A stretch of 64,000 nucleotides of DNA from Pararge aegeria (taxonomy: Eukaryota; Arthropoda; Insecta; Lepidoptera; Nymphalidae), in assembly GCF_905163445.1 (NCBI RefSeq), contig NC_053190.1, positions 15,068,501-15,132,500 on the forward strand, in the 5' to 3' direction. Positions 49,000-60,375 of the stretch are shown here, piece after piece. The stretch's first letter is position 1; each line of letters opens with the position of its first letter. The notes under the pieces are model-generated. The model made no database searches and was not told the origin of the DNA. It saw only the letters and a list, made by a program, of their open reading frames with translations. The position numbers and the translations under genes were made by a program.

Positions 49000-49130
49000 C
49001 TATTAGCTCACTAGGGCCCCCAAATCGTTTAAAACTCTCGTACTTTCTAAGGCCAGCCGCAAGTCATCTCACCGGAACACTCAATCGGAGACAAGTCGGG
49101 TTATATCATCAGTGTGGCTAGCGAAAATTG
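49000..49130 (-). mobile_element. SINE-C relic
   Basis: CATCTCACCGGAACACTCAATCGG and CATCAGTGTGGCTAGC match the SINE-C body, reverse orientation. A further 80-bp relic (GGTAACTAGCCATGAACG) lies at about 47160. Confidence 0.45.
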
Positions 49131-49816
49131 ATTGGTAAATGAAAGATATGTATGCCTACTACTAAATCTACTTTGATTAGGCGTTACTTACTTAGGCATA
49201 GCCTTGTCCGTAGTTATTGAAACCGGGCGTAAGATTGATTGTGTGTAAATTATACTGGATAGCTTACAACATAGAGTAGAGTATATATGACATATGACAT
49301 GAGTATATATCTATAACATATGTGTGCACTAGCAATCCCTAAGAGGATATTTTGAGATAGCTTGTATTTCAATAGTAGTTGACAATGCAGTCTAAAATCG
49401 TAATGCACTAAGCTAAAAGAAATGTGGACCTCTTTTAAGCCCGTCTTTAAAGGTAGCTACGCAGCATGTTTTTAAAATGTTACCACCTTAAAAAGTTAGT
49501 CTTTTAGTTTGATTTCTTGTAGAGGGATACGATTTTCACCACAAGAGCTTAAAAAAAGTATTTAAAAATTAATTATGCTGGGACTCGAGACGAAGTCCTG
49601 TCACTTATTAGTCCACAGCAAATTTTGTTTCGCCAGAGCTGCTGACATGAGATGAACAAAAATGCATCCCATTTGTAATCAGGTAGGTATTGAACGTTGG
49701 CTTAAGTTGGCTATAAAGAATCGTATCGTATCCAATGTGCGGCCAGCCTAAATCAACTATTAACACAGTCCCAAATCGTTGACTGGTTTTGTACTATTAT
49801 AAAGATTTCCTATAGT

Positions 49817-49966
49817 AATGTGATAATAATCGACAAGCCTAATAAAACTACTTAAGAAGTCGTTTAAAAAACTTGATGTCACGAGGTTAAGCATTTTGTC
49901 ATTACGTACGAAACCATGCTGTGGGACTAATATAAATCGAACTGACAATTGGGTGTAAAGATCTTT
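49817..49966 (-). pseudogene. Non-LTR reverse-transcriptase fragment (Jockey/CR1-like)
   Basis: The minus-strand frame contains VPQHGFV and NLVTSSFLNDFLSS, the 'QHGF...TN-L-x-F' motif preceding the RT catalytic block in Jockey/CR1-type LINEs. The catalytic FADD region is absent. It is a short dead fragment. Confidence 0.6.
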
Positions 49967-50194
49967 TATGGGGACAGGTTTGACGCTTGACAACGTTCTT
50001 ATAATAAAATAAATTGGAATTAGCATATTTTGATAACTTGATATATTACAAATACTAAAACTTGTCTTTTTGTTAGTTTATATGTATAATTTACATTCTA
50101 AAGACCTATTTTCTTAACACAGTTCTATTGACACGAGGGTAAATTGTATTAAAACAGGTGTAAATAAACAGGTATTCATTCAATCAGGCAATTA

Positions 50195-50240
50195 CACGGT
50201 CTGACACCCTCCCCTCAAGTGGCATACCAGACCGTGACGT
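50195..50240 (+). repeat. Inverted-arm module, copy 1
   Basis: CACGGTCTG (50195-50203) and CAGACCGTG (50228-50236) are perfect inverted arms around a C-rich core ending AAGTGGCATAC. Related to 51079-51124 and 54007-54057. Confidence 0.55.
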
Positions 50241-50424
50241 ACTGGTAACTCACGATACCTCATTGTTCCAAGCACGATACCATACTTGACATATTGTGAT
50301 GACTGGTATTGGTTGTATGTATATTTAGGCTAAATCTTGCAAGAAATGTATGTCCCTACCTACCAGTTATTTATAAGAATTTGAGGTTTTATAAGAATGT
50401 TTTGCTTGTACGTAACTCAGTTTG

Positions 50425-50702
50425 ATAGCGCATTGGGTAGGAACTCGACTTCACTTTCGGGGGGCCGAGTTCGAATCCCAGCACGCACCTCTTTTCTGAG
50501 TTATGTGCGTTTTGAGTATTTAAAATATCACGTGTGGAAACCTGCATTCCTGAGAGTTCTACATACCTAATGGTCTCAAAGGTGTGTGGAGTACACCAAT
50601 TTGTACTGAGCCAGTATGGTGGACTACAGCTTTAACTCCTTCTCTTTGTAGGAGGAAACCCGTGCTCTATAGTGGGCCGGTAATGGGTTGATGTGATGAG
50701 GT
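50425..50702 (+). mobile_element. SINE-B copy, near full length
   Basis: GATAGCGCATTGGGTAGG, GAGTTCGAATCCCAGCACGC (strong box B), a short deletion in the GGTGAAGGAAAAC region, and a complete 3' end GTGGGCCGGTAATGGGTTGA. Confidence 0.8.
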
Positions 50703-51078
50703 ATCGTTGACGTTGACCTTGATTAATGCATGCATATAAAAATATAAAACGTTAACATGACATTGAATTTCTGCTGTTCCAGACAAACAACTTTATTGAA
50801 ATAATACATAACAAAATAGAAAATAGATTAATGTTTAAACCACAACCCAGGTTTATTTATGAACCGTATTGCCTACATTACGTTTATCTGTCAAACTTAT
50901 GTGCATTTTTTAGCCAACCACATTTTCGCTAATGCTAGTTTTTGACGTTTTGAACAACTTCACAATCATCAAGACCGCGGAAATCCTTTAAAGAGACAAG
51001 TAGAAGTCCAGGGGATGAAACATTAAGGAATTATTTCATATGGCACTCTTTTGTAATTATTTTGTAATCACACAACGA

Positions 51079-51124
51079 CATGGTCTGTTACGCACCCCTT
51101 GACCACGTGGTATACTAGACCGTG
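51079..51124 (+). repeat. Inverted-arm module, copy 2
   Basis: CATGGTCTG and TAGACCGTG flank a core with CCACGTGGTATAC, which includes the palindromic E-box CACGTG. Confidence 0.5.
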
Positions 51125-51513
51125 ACGTTTCAACAAATACAACACCGCACCTGACTTGTAACCTGTTTCTATTTATGTTAATCGTATATAATTAATGGAA
51201 AATTATTTTGAAAAAATTTCAAAAAATTAACATAACCTAAAACACTTTGCCATTGTTATAATCTTTAAGCAAATAATATTACTGTGCGAGGCATAGACCT
51301 CACTAAAACGAAGGGGGTATTTCGATCTTTTAGAGACCCCATGCGGCAATACAGGTTAGGAGGCTTCTCTTCTTCTAAACTGGGCCAATACCGACCGCTC
51401 CTAAGTTCATCAATTGATTCACTTTGAGCTTGCTGCTCCTGATTTGCAACTGTCATGCCGGAACCTAGACAGCTCCTAGGTTGCCAAGGACATCCGGAAT
51501 GTTAACTTGAGAT

Positions 51514-51657
51514 CAGTGGCGTGCATTGGGTTTCTTACCAGGGTATGCATACACCAGGAAAAATGCATAAAACGGCACAAATTGTTCTCCTATTCGAGTT
51601 ATATATCAATTTTAGGGTATGCAGTGCTTTCGTGCATGTATGGGGTGCACGCCACTG
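51514..51657. mobile_element. hAT-type MITE, 144 bp, with 8-bp TSD
   Basis: The 12-bp terminal inverted repeats CAGTGGCGTGCA / TGCACGCCACTG are flanked by a perfect 8-bp duplication CTTGAGAT (51506-51513 and 51658-51665). TIRs starting CAGTGGCG and 8-bp target duplications are hallmarks of hAT elements. It has no coding capacity. The perfect TSD suggests a relatively recent insertion. Confidence 0.85.
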
Positions 51658-51886
51658 CTTGAGATCCTGAATGGACTGTTGGCCTGCCATGCCCACCTCA
51701 TTGCATGCTCTGCACAAATGGCCTGTAATAGAAAGATGGGCAGTGCTTTACGGGCTTTAAAGATTTTTGTCATATTTAAGTGGCATACCTGTGAAGTATG
51801 ACTAAACTTGCTCAACAAACTATGAGGATGAGCATCGTATAACCATGGGAAGGAGCTGAGCATTTTGAATGTTCTGAATACTCAAG

Positions 51887-51941
51887 CGAAGCGCTGCAGT
51901 AACGCAGTAGGCTCATCCTACAGTGTTATTGCAGCGCTTCG
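51887..51941. repeat. Long hairpin, 25-bp arms, 5-nt loop
   Basis: CGAAGCGCTGCAGTAACGC (left arm start) is mirrored by GTTATTGCAGCGCTTCG (right arm end). There are three non-Watson-Crick pairs, of which two would be G-U in RNA. It is GC-rich in an AT-rich region and lies 230 bp from the hAT MITE. Confidence 0.65.
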
Positions 51942-52548
51942 ACAATGTTCGCCGAATCAAGAGCTCATCATTTGGGGAAAGGGTTGGGAACTCTCACAAT
52001 AGAATACTCAAGGTCGTCTGTGAAGGTATGCCGAGTCCTATTTCAGACTATTGGCTGTCTGTTCATTGAGACAGGAACGGAAAATAAACTAAGATCCTAT
52101 GATATCTGAAATACGTTTATAAACTATTTCAGTTAGATGTAAGTTTTAATGTATACATTTAATTATAGATTTCTTTGTATATAAATGCTGATTTATACGC
52201 CTCTAATAAAAATCTTATTACTATAATTATTTACCCTGACGATACCAAAATCAAACCAAGTATCTAGTAATGCAAAGTTGAACTTGTTACCCGCTGGATC
52301 AAGGCAGTAGCACATACATCAGAAATATGTACCATGCGTCAATGTAGCACGTGCCCTACGCAAACGTCCAAACAGATTGCTAGTCGTGAAGGCCGCGGGT
52401 AAACAATAATAATAGCACATTACTGCAACTGGATACAACGTTTGAAAGCTGGGTTAAGATATAGGAGGTTAAACATAAAAGTTATCCTTTCTTACCATAG
52501 TTGAAATGTAAGTTTGTTGATTAGTCTTTGTGAAACAGCAGCGAGTAT

Positions 52549-52720
52549 AATTAATGAAGGCCGATTGTCGCAGTGGGCAGCGAACCTGCTTTTTGAGTCC
52601 AAAGCTGTGGGTTCGATTCCCGAAACTGCAAAAAGTGTGTGTATATCCATAATACAAGCTACGCTTACTTTGGGGCTAGATGGCGATGTGGGCATTGTCG
52701 TAGTATAGTATATTTATTTA
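52549..52720 (+). mobile_element. SINE-A copy with internal deletion
   Basis: The head GGCCGATTGTCGCAGTGGGC and box B are present; the middle (CATGAATGTTTTTCAGTGTC region) is deleted, joining directly to CATAATACAAGCTACGC and the tail. Confidence 0.75.
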
Positions 52721-52742
52721 TTTATTTAATTTATTTATTTAA
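52704..52742 (+). repeat. (TTTA)n tail of a SINE-A copy
   Basis: Runs of TTTA follow the GTAGTATAGTATATTTA end of the SINE-A copy at 52549. Simple A/T-rich tails are typical of these SINEs. Confidence 0.6.
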
Positions 52743-54006
52743 ACATCTTTATTGCGTAGTAAAGGAGAAATTACAAATATACTTGAAAAAAAATTAAAAG
52801 CAAAAGGCGACCTTAGTATACAATAATACATGAGAGAAGGAAAATCGCAATTGCAATAAACAATACATAAATTTACACACTTTTTACGTATTTATTTATA
52901 ATTATTTATTTATTATAATATACTCGGAGAGGTTAGACTTGACTAGAAACTTTTTGCTTAATTTTGTAACTTCAACTGAAACATCACACCTTAAATTTAA
53001 AACTTACTACAATATTTTAAAACTAAAGCACCGTTTTGTATTGCAAATCAAAGATTATGTTAAGCATAAATTAATATTAGCGCTTTAATCTTGGATATTT
53101 CAAAGTCCGAAATAAGTCTCAACCACAGCTACCGCTTATAACTCGACACTATGGCTGTAGGGTGTCTAAACAAGTGGCATAGTCATGTTCGAAATTGCCT
53201 CCCAATCGAACCCTACTGTGATTGTGTACCAATTGACAGACAGACGTAGGATTGGATACAAATAATAGTGCATAAGCTGCGGCCTATGCGGACGCAACTG
53301 ACAAGTGGGGCAGTTAACTGCATTGAATTATACTAAAAATCTTGACTAACTTCCACAGACTTATAAGCGTAAAAGCAATTTGATATTTTGTTCTTTATGA
53401 AGTATTTAGTTTATTGGTATCTTTTTGCAAAAATATTGAATGTACTGATACTGCTAGTCTACTAATTTTATTAAACTTATACAAGGTTAAGTTTTTTTTC
53501 TTTATTCTAAGACAGGCGTGTGCTTGACGACGATCATGCCTGCTAAATAAAACGATGAGGTCTAAGTTGGGTCTAAGTTGGGTTGGGTGTAGGCCTTTTA
53601 TGACCAGGCCGCATTTGACACCCTCGTAGATTTAGCTTTTAGTAAAAAAAATATACTTAATCACCACCATCTCTTTGAATTCTTCCTGGATAAAAAGTAA
53701 AACAAAATTTGGCAATTTTTTAAATACAAGAAGAGTATTGGAGACTTTTTCAACTGCAAGAAAGCCCATGAAAGATTTTATTTCAAAACTTTCTTTCGTA
53801 TAATGCTTAAAATAAGGTGTTTATTTGTAATCATAGTTTTTCTAGTTACTCTCAGGCCCATAAACTATCTCTGAAAAAAAAAATGTTGATGTTTCACTAT
53901 TGCTCCATTGAATAAGGCCAAACGTACAAACTCTACTGATAACAAGTATCTTTATATACTTACAGCAATTAATTGCAAAAGACAGGTCATAAATGCTAAA
54001 CGATTA

Positions 54007-54057
54007 CACGCTCTAACAGCCACCGCTACGGTAAAGCACGTGGTATACCGAGCCGTG
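54007..54057 (+). repeat. Inverted-arm module, copy 3
   Basis: CACGCTCTA and CGAGCCGTG flank a core with GCACGTGGTATAC. The lead-in GATTACACG matches AATTACACG of copy 1. The arms are partly decayed. Confidence 0.5.
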
Positions 54058-54469
54058 AAGTAACACGCCGTTTGGTCACGGTCGGTATTGCACGCAATTG
54101 CCTTGTCAACATGATAATAACACCTGTTGTGTGCGCTTTTATTAAGTTATCAAAACATATGTTGTATTCAATTTATTACTAGCTGTCAGGCCAACCGGTG
54201 TTAAGCTGTCCAGAGTTTTATTCGATAGCGTGAAAATTAACAAGTAGCAAACAGAAAGCGTGCGACGTGGTGACGGCAGATCAGAATTCATTTGTCATCA
54301 CCCGTCCAATTCCCGCGGGTGTCATACGTGGTGACTACGGGCAGCGGCGTCCTTTTACTACTACCATCTAATACGATAACCAAACCCCAGCCGTTTTCCA
54401 GCTTGAGATCCCTCCAAGCTGGTGATTCCAAAATGAACTTGAAAATTATTTATTTTAAGTAGGCCTAAT

Positions 54470-54723
54470 TTGCTGACCTCCCTGGCGCCACGGTGAGCGC
54501 TGTGAATTTAAGTAGGAGATCCCAGTTTCGATTCCTGCAGGGGATTTGGAAATTTTTGAAGTTTCTCGTGTCTGGTCTGGAGGCTTTGGCCGTGGCTAGC
54601 TACCATCCTACGACTAAGCGATTTAGTGTTCCGGTGCGATGTCGCACAGAAACTGATTAGGAGTTCTACAATCTTAGACTGCATCATCACCAGGTGAGAT
54701 TGCAGTCAAGGGCTAACTTATAG
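54470..54723 (+). mobile_element. SINE-C copy, full length
   Basis: Head GACCTCCCTGGCGCCACGG, box B GTTTCGATTCCTGC, body GGCTTTGGCCGTGGCTAGC, tail GATTGCAGTCAAGGGCTAAC. The minus-strand ORF over it is a shadow. Confidence 0.75.
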
Positions 54724-54734
54724 AGGATTCAAAA

Positions 54735-54805
54735 AAACAAAGTACTTTTGAAACGTCAAGTAAGTCTGTTTGTAGTGACTACCACCGGTTCGGAAGGCAG
54801 ATTAT
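54735..54805 (-). mobile_element. LINE 3' relic (same family as 30290)
   Basis: CTTTTGAAACGTCAAGTAAGTC, GTAGTGACTACCACCGGTTC and GGAAGGC are the reverse complement of the conserved LINE terminus. Confidence 0.6.
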
Positions 54806-55104
54806 GGGCAATAATGCCGTTGGGGTAGGCTCCATCAGAGTTTTATAGGCTTTATGAATCAGGACGCTGGACGATTTGAATTGGTGTTGCCTTGAGTTGG
54901 ATGGTTCGAGATTAACTGCGATCACGGGTAGACATGAGTATAGACTTAATATACAGTAGGTTAATTGTTAACATGAGCGTTAGATAGTTCAATCGACAAT
55001 CTTTAAATTTTACTTGATACCTAATCAAATCAAATGAAAAACACTTTATTGTACACAATATACATAGCAATAAAAAAAACACTATTGAACGTAAGTAAAG
55101 GTAC

Positions 55105-55380
55105 AAAGTCAAAGTCAAATATTTCTGTATTGTGTTGATTATATACAAAATGTGTACATAGCAGTGAGTAGTAATGGTGATACCTACATTCGTAAACTTA
55201 AAACTTAGGCTACGTTCTAATCGCGCCCTGGTCTAAGAAGAAGCCAACAACAAACTTAGTCGGGTGTTCTTTTTGTTAGGTATCAGCATCTCACATTGAC
55301 ATTTGAAAACATTTCAGAAGCAACTTGGTTAGAGCAATAGGCGGCCTTATCGCTTTACAGCGATCTAGACAACCCACCAA
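55105..55380 (+). mobile_element. LINE-D 3' end
   Basis: GTCAAATATTTCTGTATTGTG, TTAGGCTACGTTCTAATCGC, CAACAAACTTAGTCGGGTG and GGCGGCCTTATCGC. It continues farther 3' than the other two copies. Confidence 0.6.
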
Positions 55381-55732
55381 AGGACATGAAGATAAGAAGA
55401 ATTGTTAGGGTGTACACTAAATAATATTTAAAGAGACACTTGAATATGAAACTTGATAGCGTATTCTAACGAGACTCCCCACTCAGCTTACAATCCTGTT
55501 CATAATAGCTCGTGCGCGATGCAATTTGGTGGAAGTGAGCCAAATAATCGCCTCAAGCCACGCAATCATGGTACCCGAGTTTCCATTGCGAGGCAAATAC
55601 AGGGTGTGTGCTGACATTATCTCGTATCCGTTAAAAATTACGTGACGTTCCTCTCAAAGATTATAAATGTAACATCATTTTGTTATTATTCATCACAGAG
55701 TACACTAATTGCGTTGTTGAAGAAAGAATACA

Positions 55733-56035
55733 GTCATCATCATCATATCAATCCATTACCGGCCCACTACAGAGCACGGATCTCCTCTCTCTGTGAGTTA
55801 CCATGCTGGCCCAATGTGGATTGGTGGATTCCACACACCTTTGAGAACATTATGGTGAACTCTCCGGCATGCAGGTTTTCTCACGATATTTTCCTTCACC
55901 GTTGAAGCAAGTGATATTTTAATTGCTAAAAACGGACATAACTTAGAAAAGTTAGAGGTGCGTGCTGGGATTCAAACTCGACCCCCCGAAAAGTGAAGTC
56001 GATATCCTACCCACTGGGCTATGACCGTTTCATAA
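55733..56035 (-). mobile_element. SINE-B copy, near full length
   Basis: The reverse copy runs from ATCATCATCATATCAATCCA (tail) through GTTTTCTCACGATATTTTCC to GGGCTATGACCGTTTCATAA (head). Boxes A and B are both recognisable. Confidence 0.8.
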
Positions 56036-56039
56036 GGCA

Positions 56040-57050
56040 AAGCCATCTCATCCTATTTTTAATACAATTTAAGTAAATAATATTTCTGATATCTAACTTT
56101 AGTTTTAAAGGGAGATTTGTTGACCTGAAAAATAAAACTTAATATAATTTATATTGAATATACTCAGCTCTGTAGCTCGTTCGTAAATCAATTTTCTAGA
56201 CTTGAGCCAAATAAAAGCCACGCGATCTTAGCATCTTGAACAACATTGTCGTAGAAAGGAACGGTATATTGCTAGATACAAGTTTACAATCATTGCTAAA
56301 GTTTTTGCAGGACGTTATTGACGAAGCTATTTGTTAACTGCTAGTTACAATTACCCAATATATCGCTCAGAAACATTATAAAAGTTAAGCAGAAACAATG
56401 CATAAAATTAGTGAGAAAAATATTTAAAGAGGCTTCAAGAAAAATGGGCAATTTCGTAAGAAAATATGTTTCTAAGCATAATAAGAAGATAAGACTTGAG
56501 AGGTCCAAAAATATTTACAGGGTTCTAAAAGAAAATTGAATTACATAGGCACACTTTATTGACCTAAAACAAATTTACAATTCAGTTAATAAACGTAATT
56601 GCTATTGAACTAAGGCAAAAGAACTAATTTACTGAAACTAAGTTGCTAACAAAGGAGGAGAAACGAATGGATGCAAGGAGCAAAATTAAGTATAACAATG
56701 AGAACACGGCTATGGCAATCACTAAATTTAACCAATGTAACACACAGGCAGTAATGCAGGCCTGCGGCAGGCGACCATTTTGGCTTCTGTTTAAAAACGA
56801 TCATGAAGGTTTTACTTATTTATGTATATAGTTATGTTGGGAACATAATTTGCCCAGACGTAACATTTTCGGTACATTAAGCTATGACGCGAAATTTCAG
56901 ACATCATGAAAGCACTAATTGGTTTATAGTTTTAGATACTTGTTCTTACGACACTAGATTTAACACTTTTAGAAAACGTATAAAAATAATGTCCAAAAAA
57001 TAACAGTATAATCAAGATTATGGGATTTTAACATTAAATTAGTAAGTATT
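56040..57050. other. Intron sequence, nothing recognised
   Basis: AT-rich, no repeat family, hairpin or coding signal noticed. Confidence 0.45.
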
Positions 57051-57053
57051 GGC

Positions 57054-57185
57054 AGCCGACTGGTGCAGTGGGCAGCGACCCTGCTTTCTGAGTCCTAGGC
57101 CGTGGGTTCGATTCCCACAACTGGAAAATGTTGGTGTGATGAACATTATTGTTTTTCAGTGTCTGGGTGTTAATATGTAGTATAA
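57054..57185 (+). mobile_element. SINE-A copy, tail truncated
   Basis: GCAGCCGACTGGTGCAGTGG head, box B GGTTCGATTCCCACAACTGG, and body to CTGGGTGTTAATATG. The 3' half is missing. Confidence 0.75.
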
Positions 57186-57879
57186 GCGCTTAGATTTTGA
57201 TGCTAGCCCAAATATCCTGATAGTCAGGTCATCATCATTGGCCCGTTCGTCTTGGGAGACGATACAGGTAGTTTTGGTTTTCCTTAACTTTTACTAAGCG
57301 CTATTGACATAATAAGGCTCTTGTACAAATTCTTAAAGATAGGAGTTATTTTCCTCTAGAGGTATCTCTTAGTGACTCACTATAAAAGTAAATATTAAGC
57401 ATAGGTATAATGTACTTAGCACTATATAGATAAGTGGTAGGCACCAGCGTCACCTTCTACTTGACCCTTGGATAACATGGAGGACTTCAAAAGTAGTAGC
57501 TTAATTTGTACAAAAATTGGTTTTCAAGCATCTATTTTGTCAAATCATAAAACATGCATGGTACCTACAATTGATGACGGCAAAAAGTAAAGTAGCAATT
57601 TCAATAGCTACGTATTTAGTAAAATTATAAAGCTGAAGAGCATCATAAAGTCCAGTCTTCTTGTTTGTTTGCATGTTTGAACTTGGTCTTTTTATTATCT
57701 GTTATAGGCAATAATATCATAATTTTAATCCATGACTGATATTCAACGCGGGTGAAAAAGAGGTGCCCGGAATGTTTATTAAAAATTATAATATCTCAAA
57801 TGCACTTGAATTTTTTTTTCAGTAAATAACTAGGCTGCCAAAGTAAAAAAGCGTTGACTTTTATATGTGGAAAGTAAAT

Positions 57880-58118
57880 AAATAAAAATACTACGACAAT
57901 ACTATCGCCATCGCGTCCCAAAGTAAGCGTAGCTTAAGTTATGTAGTACCTATAACACATGTTATGTAGTACAGATAACTGATGAATATTTTTTATGAAT
58001 AATATACATAAATACTTATAATATAAAGATAAAAGCCCAGCACTGAAAAACATTCATGTTCAACACACGAACATTGTTCAGTTTTGGGAATCGAACCCAC
58101 GACCTTGGATTCAGAGAC
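57880..58118 (-). mobile_element. SINE-A copy
   Basis: A minus copy from ACTACGACAATACTATCGCC to the box-B region (GGGAATCGAACCCACGACC on +). The box A end is degraded. It contains a small duplication of TTATGTAGTAC. Confidence 0.75.
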
Positions 58119-58200
58119 CGTCAAGTGTGTGGAAAGTGGCCGGAAAGTGACAGTATACTATGCTTAATCTAGCGAAGCATAATTACCACCTCATATATAC

Positions 58201-58495
58201 CTGATATAAACACCTCTTTGGTCTAGTGGTTAGCATGTTTAAATAAGGATCATGATATCCTGAATTCGAATCTGGTCGATCAAAAAGTTATTAGGTTTTG
58301 TGGTTATTTTTGTTGAACCTGATCGGAGTTAAGGAATTGGCGGCGAACTCCCTTTTGTTGGGACTAAAAGTAGCCTTTGCTACTCTCCATCCTTTCAACT
58401 AACTCTATGCCAAATAGAGTTAATTGGTTGCCTAATTAGGGCGCAAAGGAAGGCCAAACAAAAAAAACAAACAAAATTTATAATATAAGTATAGA
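58201..58495 (+). mobile_element. SINE-D copy (tRNA head, RTE-like tail)
   Basis: Box A TTGGTCTAGTGGTTAGCATG and box B GAATTCGAATCTGG begin the element. The body contains GCGGCGAACTCC and AGTAGCCTTTGCTACTC, and the 3' end AATTTATAATATAAGTATAG is the kind of terminus shared with RTE-type LINEs. Confidence 0.7.
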
Positions 58496-59112
58496 AAAAT
58501 TACTTAAAAATAATATGAGTCGGGATGGTGCGCAATAGGCTTAATGTTTCCTTCTTGGAACGTATCCTCGATTGATTTAACTATTTCCTAAAATACCCCT
58601 ACAAATAATGCCTTCCTGCGTTAATCAAGAGCAATAGTTAGCATTCGGTACGGTTAAACCTTATGCCATTACTCTAACAGGCACTTGACCGGTTTTCGGA
58701 GAACACACGCAATTGAACGCCTCTGGCGAGCTTCTGGAAGTAAGGGCCCATTTTTAGAATATCGTCTTGGTTTTCATGTAGTCTATATTTATACTTACAT
58801 ATACGCACTACAAGAATTTACGAAGCTGACTGCCAACCTTCGCTAGTCGGGGAGGCACCGCAAGAAGAAGAAGATACGCACTAATTTTACAGTGATCATC
58901 GTTTCATTCTTTATCATTTATTTTCGTTATTGGTGACAAAATAAATAAACAAATAAAAAAGAAGATCAATCCTATTTAATATTGAAGAAGGTTTTGTGTA
59001 ACTGTACACAGACTGTAACATACATCTGTACAAGGTGTAAAAAGGTAACTCCGCTAGGCCCAGTTTATTATATATTTCAAATCCATTTTGTATTTTGCTA
59101 TAGTTATGGGAC

Positions 59113-59290
59113 CAGTGACGTGTATAGAGGGTGCAGATGGCACAGGGCATGCAGATGATATAAAGTGAAGAAAATTTTCCAGTACGGGTTATAAAACTAT
59201 AAAACCGATAGGGTAGGCTTAACTCGTACTGGAGATTTTCTTTCTTTTTATATTATCATCTGCCCGTTTAATGCATACCCTGTATGCACG
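59113..59290. mobile_element. Palindromic hAT-type MITE, 178 bp, right tip lost
   Basis: It is flanked by a perfect 8-bp duplication TATGGGAC (59105-59112 and 59291-59298). The two halves are long imperfect inverted repeats; for example TTTTCCAGTACGGGTTA is mirrored by TAACTCGTACTGGAGA. The left end starts CAGTGACGTG, but the right end stops at TGCACG, lacking the last six bases of the TIR. It is related in its TIR to the element at 51514. Confidence 0.75.
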
Positions 59291-59404
59291 TATGGGACTT
59301 TATTTATTAATTTTTAATTGCATTATTTTTCCGTTACACAGATTTTCCTATAGTGAAATAAATTTTAGATTAAAGCAAATGGTATGTGTGTTTTTGAATC
59401 GTAT

Positions 59405-59655
59405 AAAATTCAAATATATTTTATTCATGTAGACCTTATTACGCGCACTTATGAAGCGTTACTACAATTAACATGTTACAATAAGGTTAGTGATGGTGAT
59501 AACTGCATTCGTTCACTTAAAACTAAAGCTAGGAGGGTTCCAAACGCGCTCTGGTCTAAGATGAGCCCACAACAAACTTAGCCAGGGTTTTTTTTTATTA
59601 TTACCATCTCACAGTCTAGTTAATGTTGAGCTATGAAGTTAGAGCAATTCATGCC
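59405..59655 (+). mobile_element. LINE-D 3' end
   Basis: CTAAAGCTAGGAGGGTTCCA and CAACAAACTTAGCCAGGG with preceding GGTGATAACTGCATTCG. The ORF of 65 codons is a repeat shadow. Confidence 0.6.
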
Positions 59656-60237
59656 CAAGCTTTTTTATCATACATGTTAATAAGTTCATTCAAAATCGAT
59701 TCGTTTCGATGTAAACGGCTCCATCTGATCGTGATAGCCAGAGGTTACTAGTGCTGATTGTTTGGACGTTACTCGGAAAGTAGACGTTTGTTACACTTAA
59801 CTTCTCGTAAAACATTAGCGCTAATGACGATATGTATAATGGTTTATAGTAAGATTGAATGAGATTGATTGCTTTATACGTACGACTGCTCTGGTTCTGC
59901 AGAGCAATACATTAAGGTGCTAATAGATGTTTTTTTATTATTATAAATTGTTTTATTTGATATTATGATTTCAAGCCTTGCAATAAATTCTGAAAATATT
60001 GCAACATTGTCGAGTATTGCTTGACTGTCTACAGGCATATTTAAGGCACATCTTCAATTTACTAACGTGCGCTCCATAAATTCATCTTGAAGTTTCTGGA
60101 AAACATAAGTGTCACAAGTAATAAAATACTTGTACTTCCTCCCAAAATAATACCTCGCGTGGTAAAAAAAATAATATTATAGTATATTCTATGATATAGA
60201 ATAAGACTTTAACAATTATTCTATCCACTACATTTCT

Positions 60238-60375
60238 ATACGTATAGTAGTAGTTATATTACTACTTATACTACTACTTATATTTTTACGTACTACTTAT
60301 ATGTACGTACTACTTATATTATACTACTACTTATATTTTTACGTACTACTTACTACGTACTACTTATATTTTTTA
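60238..60375 (+). repeat. TACTACTTATA-rich minisatellite
   Basis: Irregular tandem copies of TACTACTTATAT and TTTTTACGTACTACTTATAT cover about 135 bp; one 20-24 bp unit recurs three times. The surrounding sequence is plain AT-rich DNA. Confidence 0.7.

Noticed and set aside
51265..51456. 63-codon minus ORF with many Glu and Ser
   Set aside because: The region is more GC-rich than its flanks, but I see no domain or splice context; probably an old transposon piece.
54508..54690. 60-codon minus ORF rich in Ser and Lys
   Set aside because: Shadow of the SINE-C copy.
58201..58280. Possible functional tRNA gene
   Set aside because: The head continues into a SINE body with an RTE-like tail and lacks a good cloverleaf.
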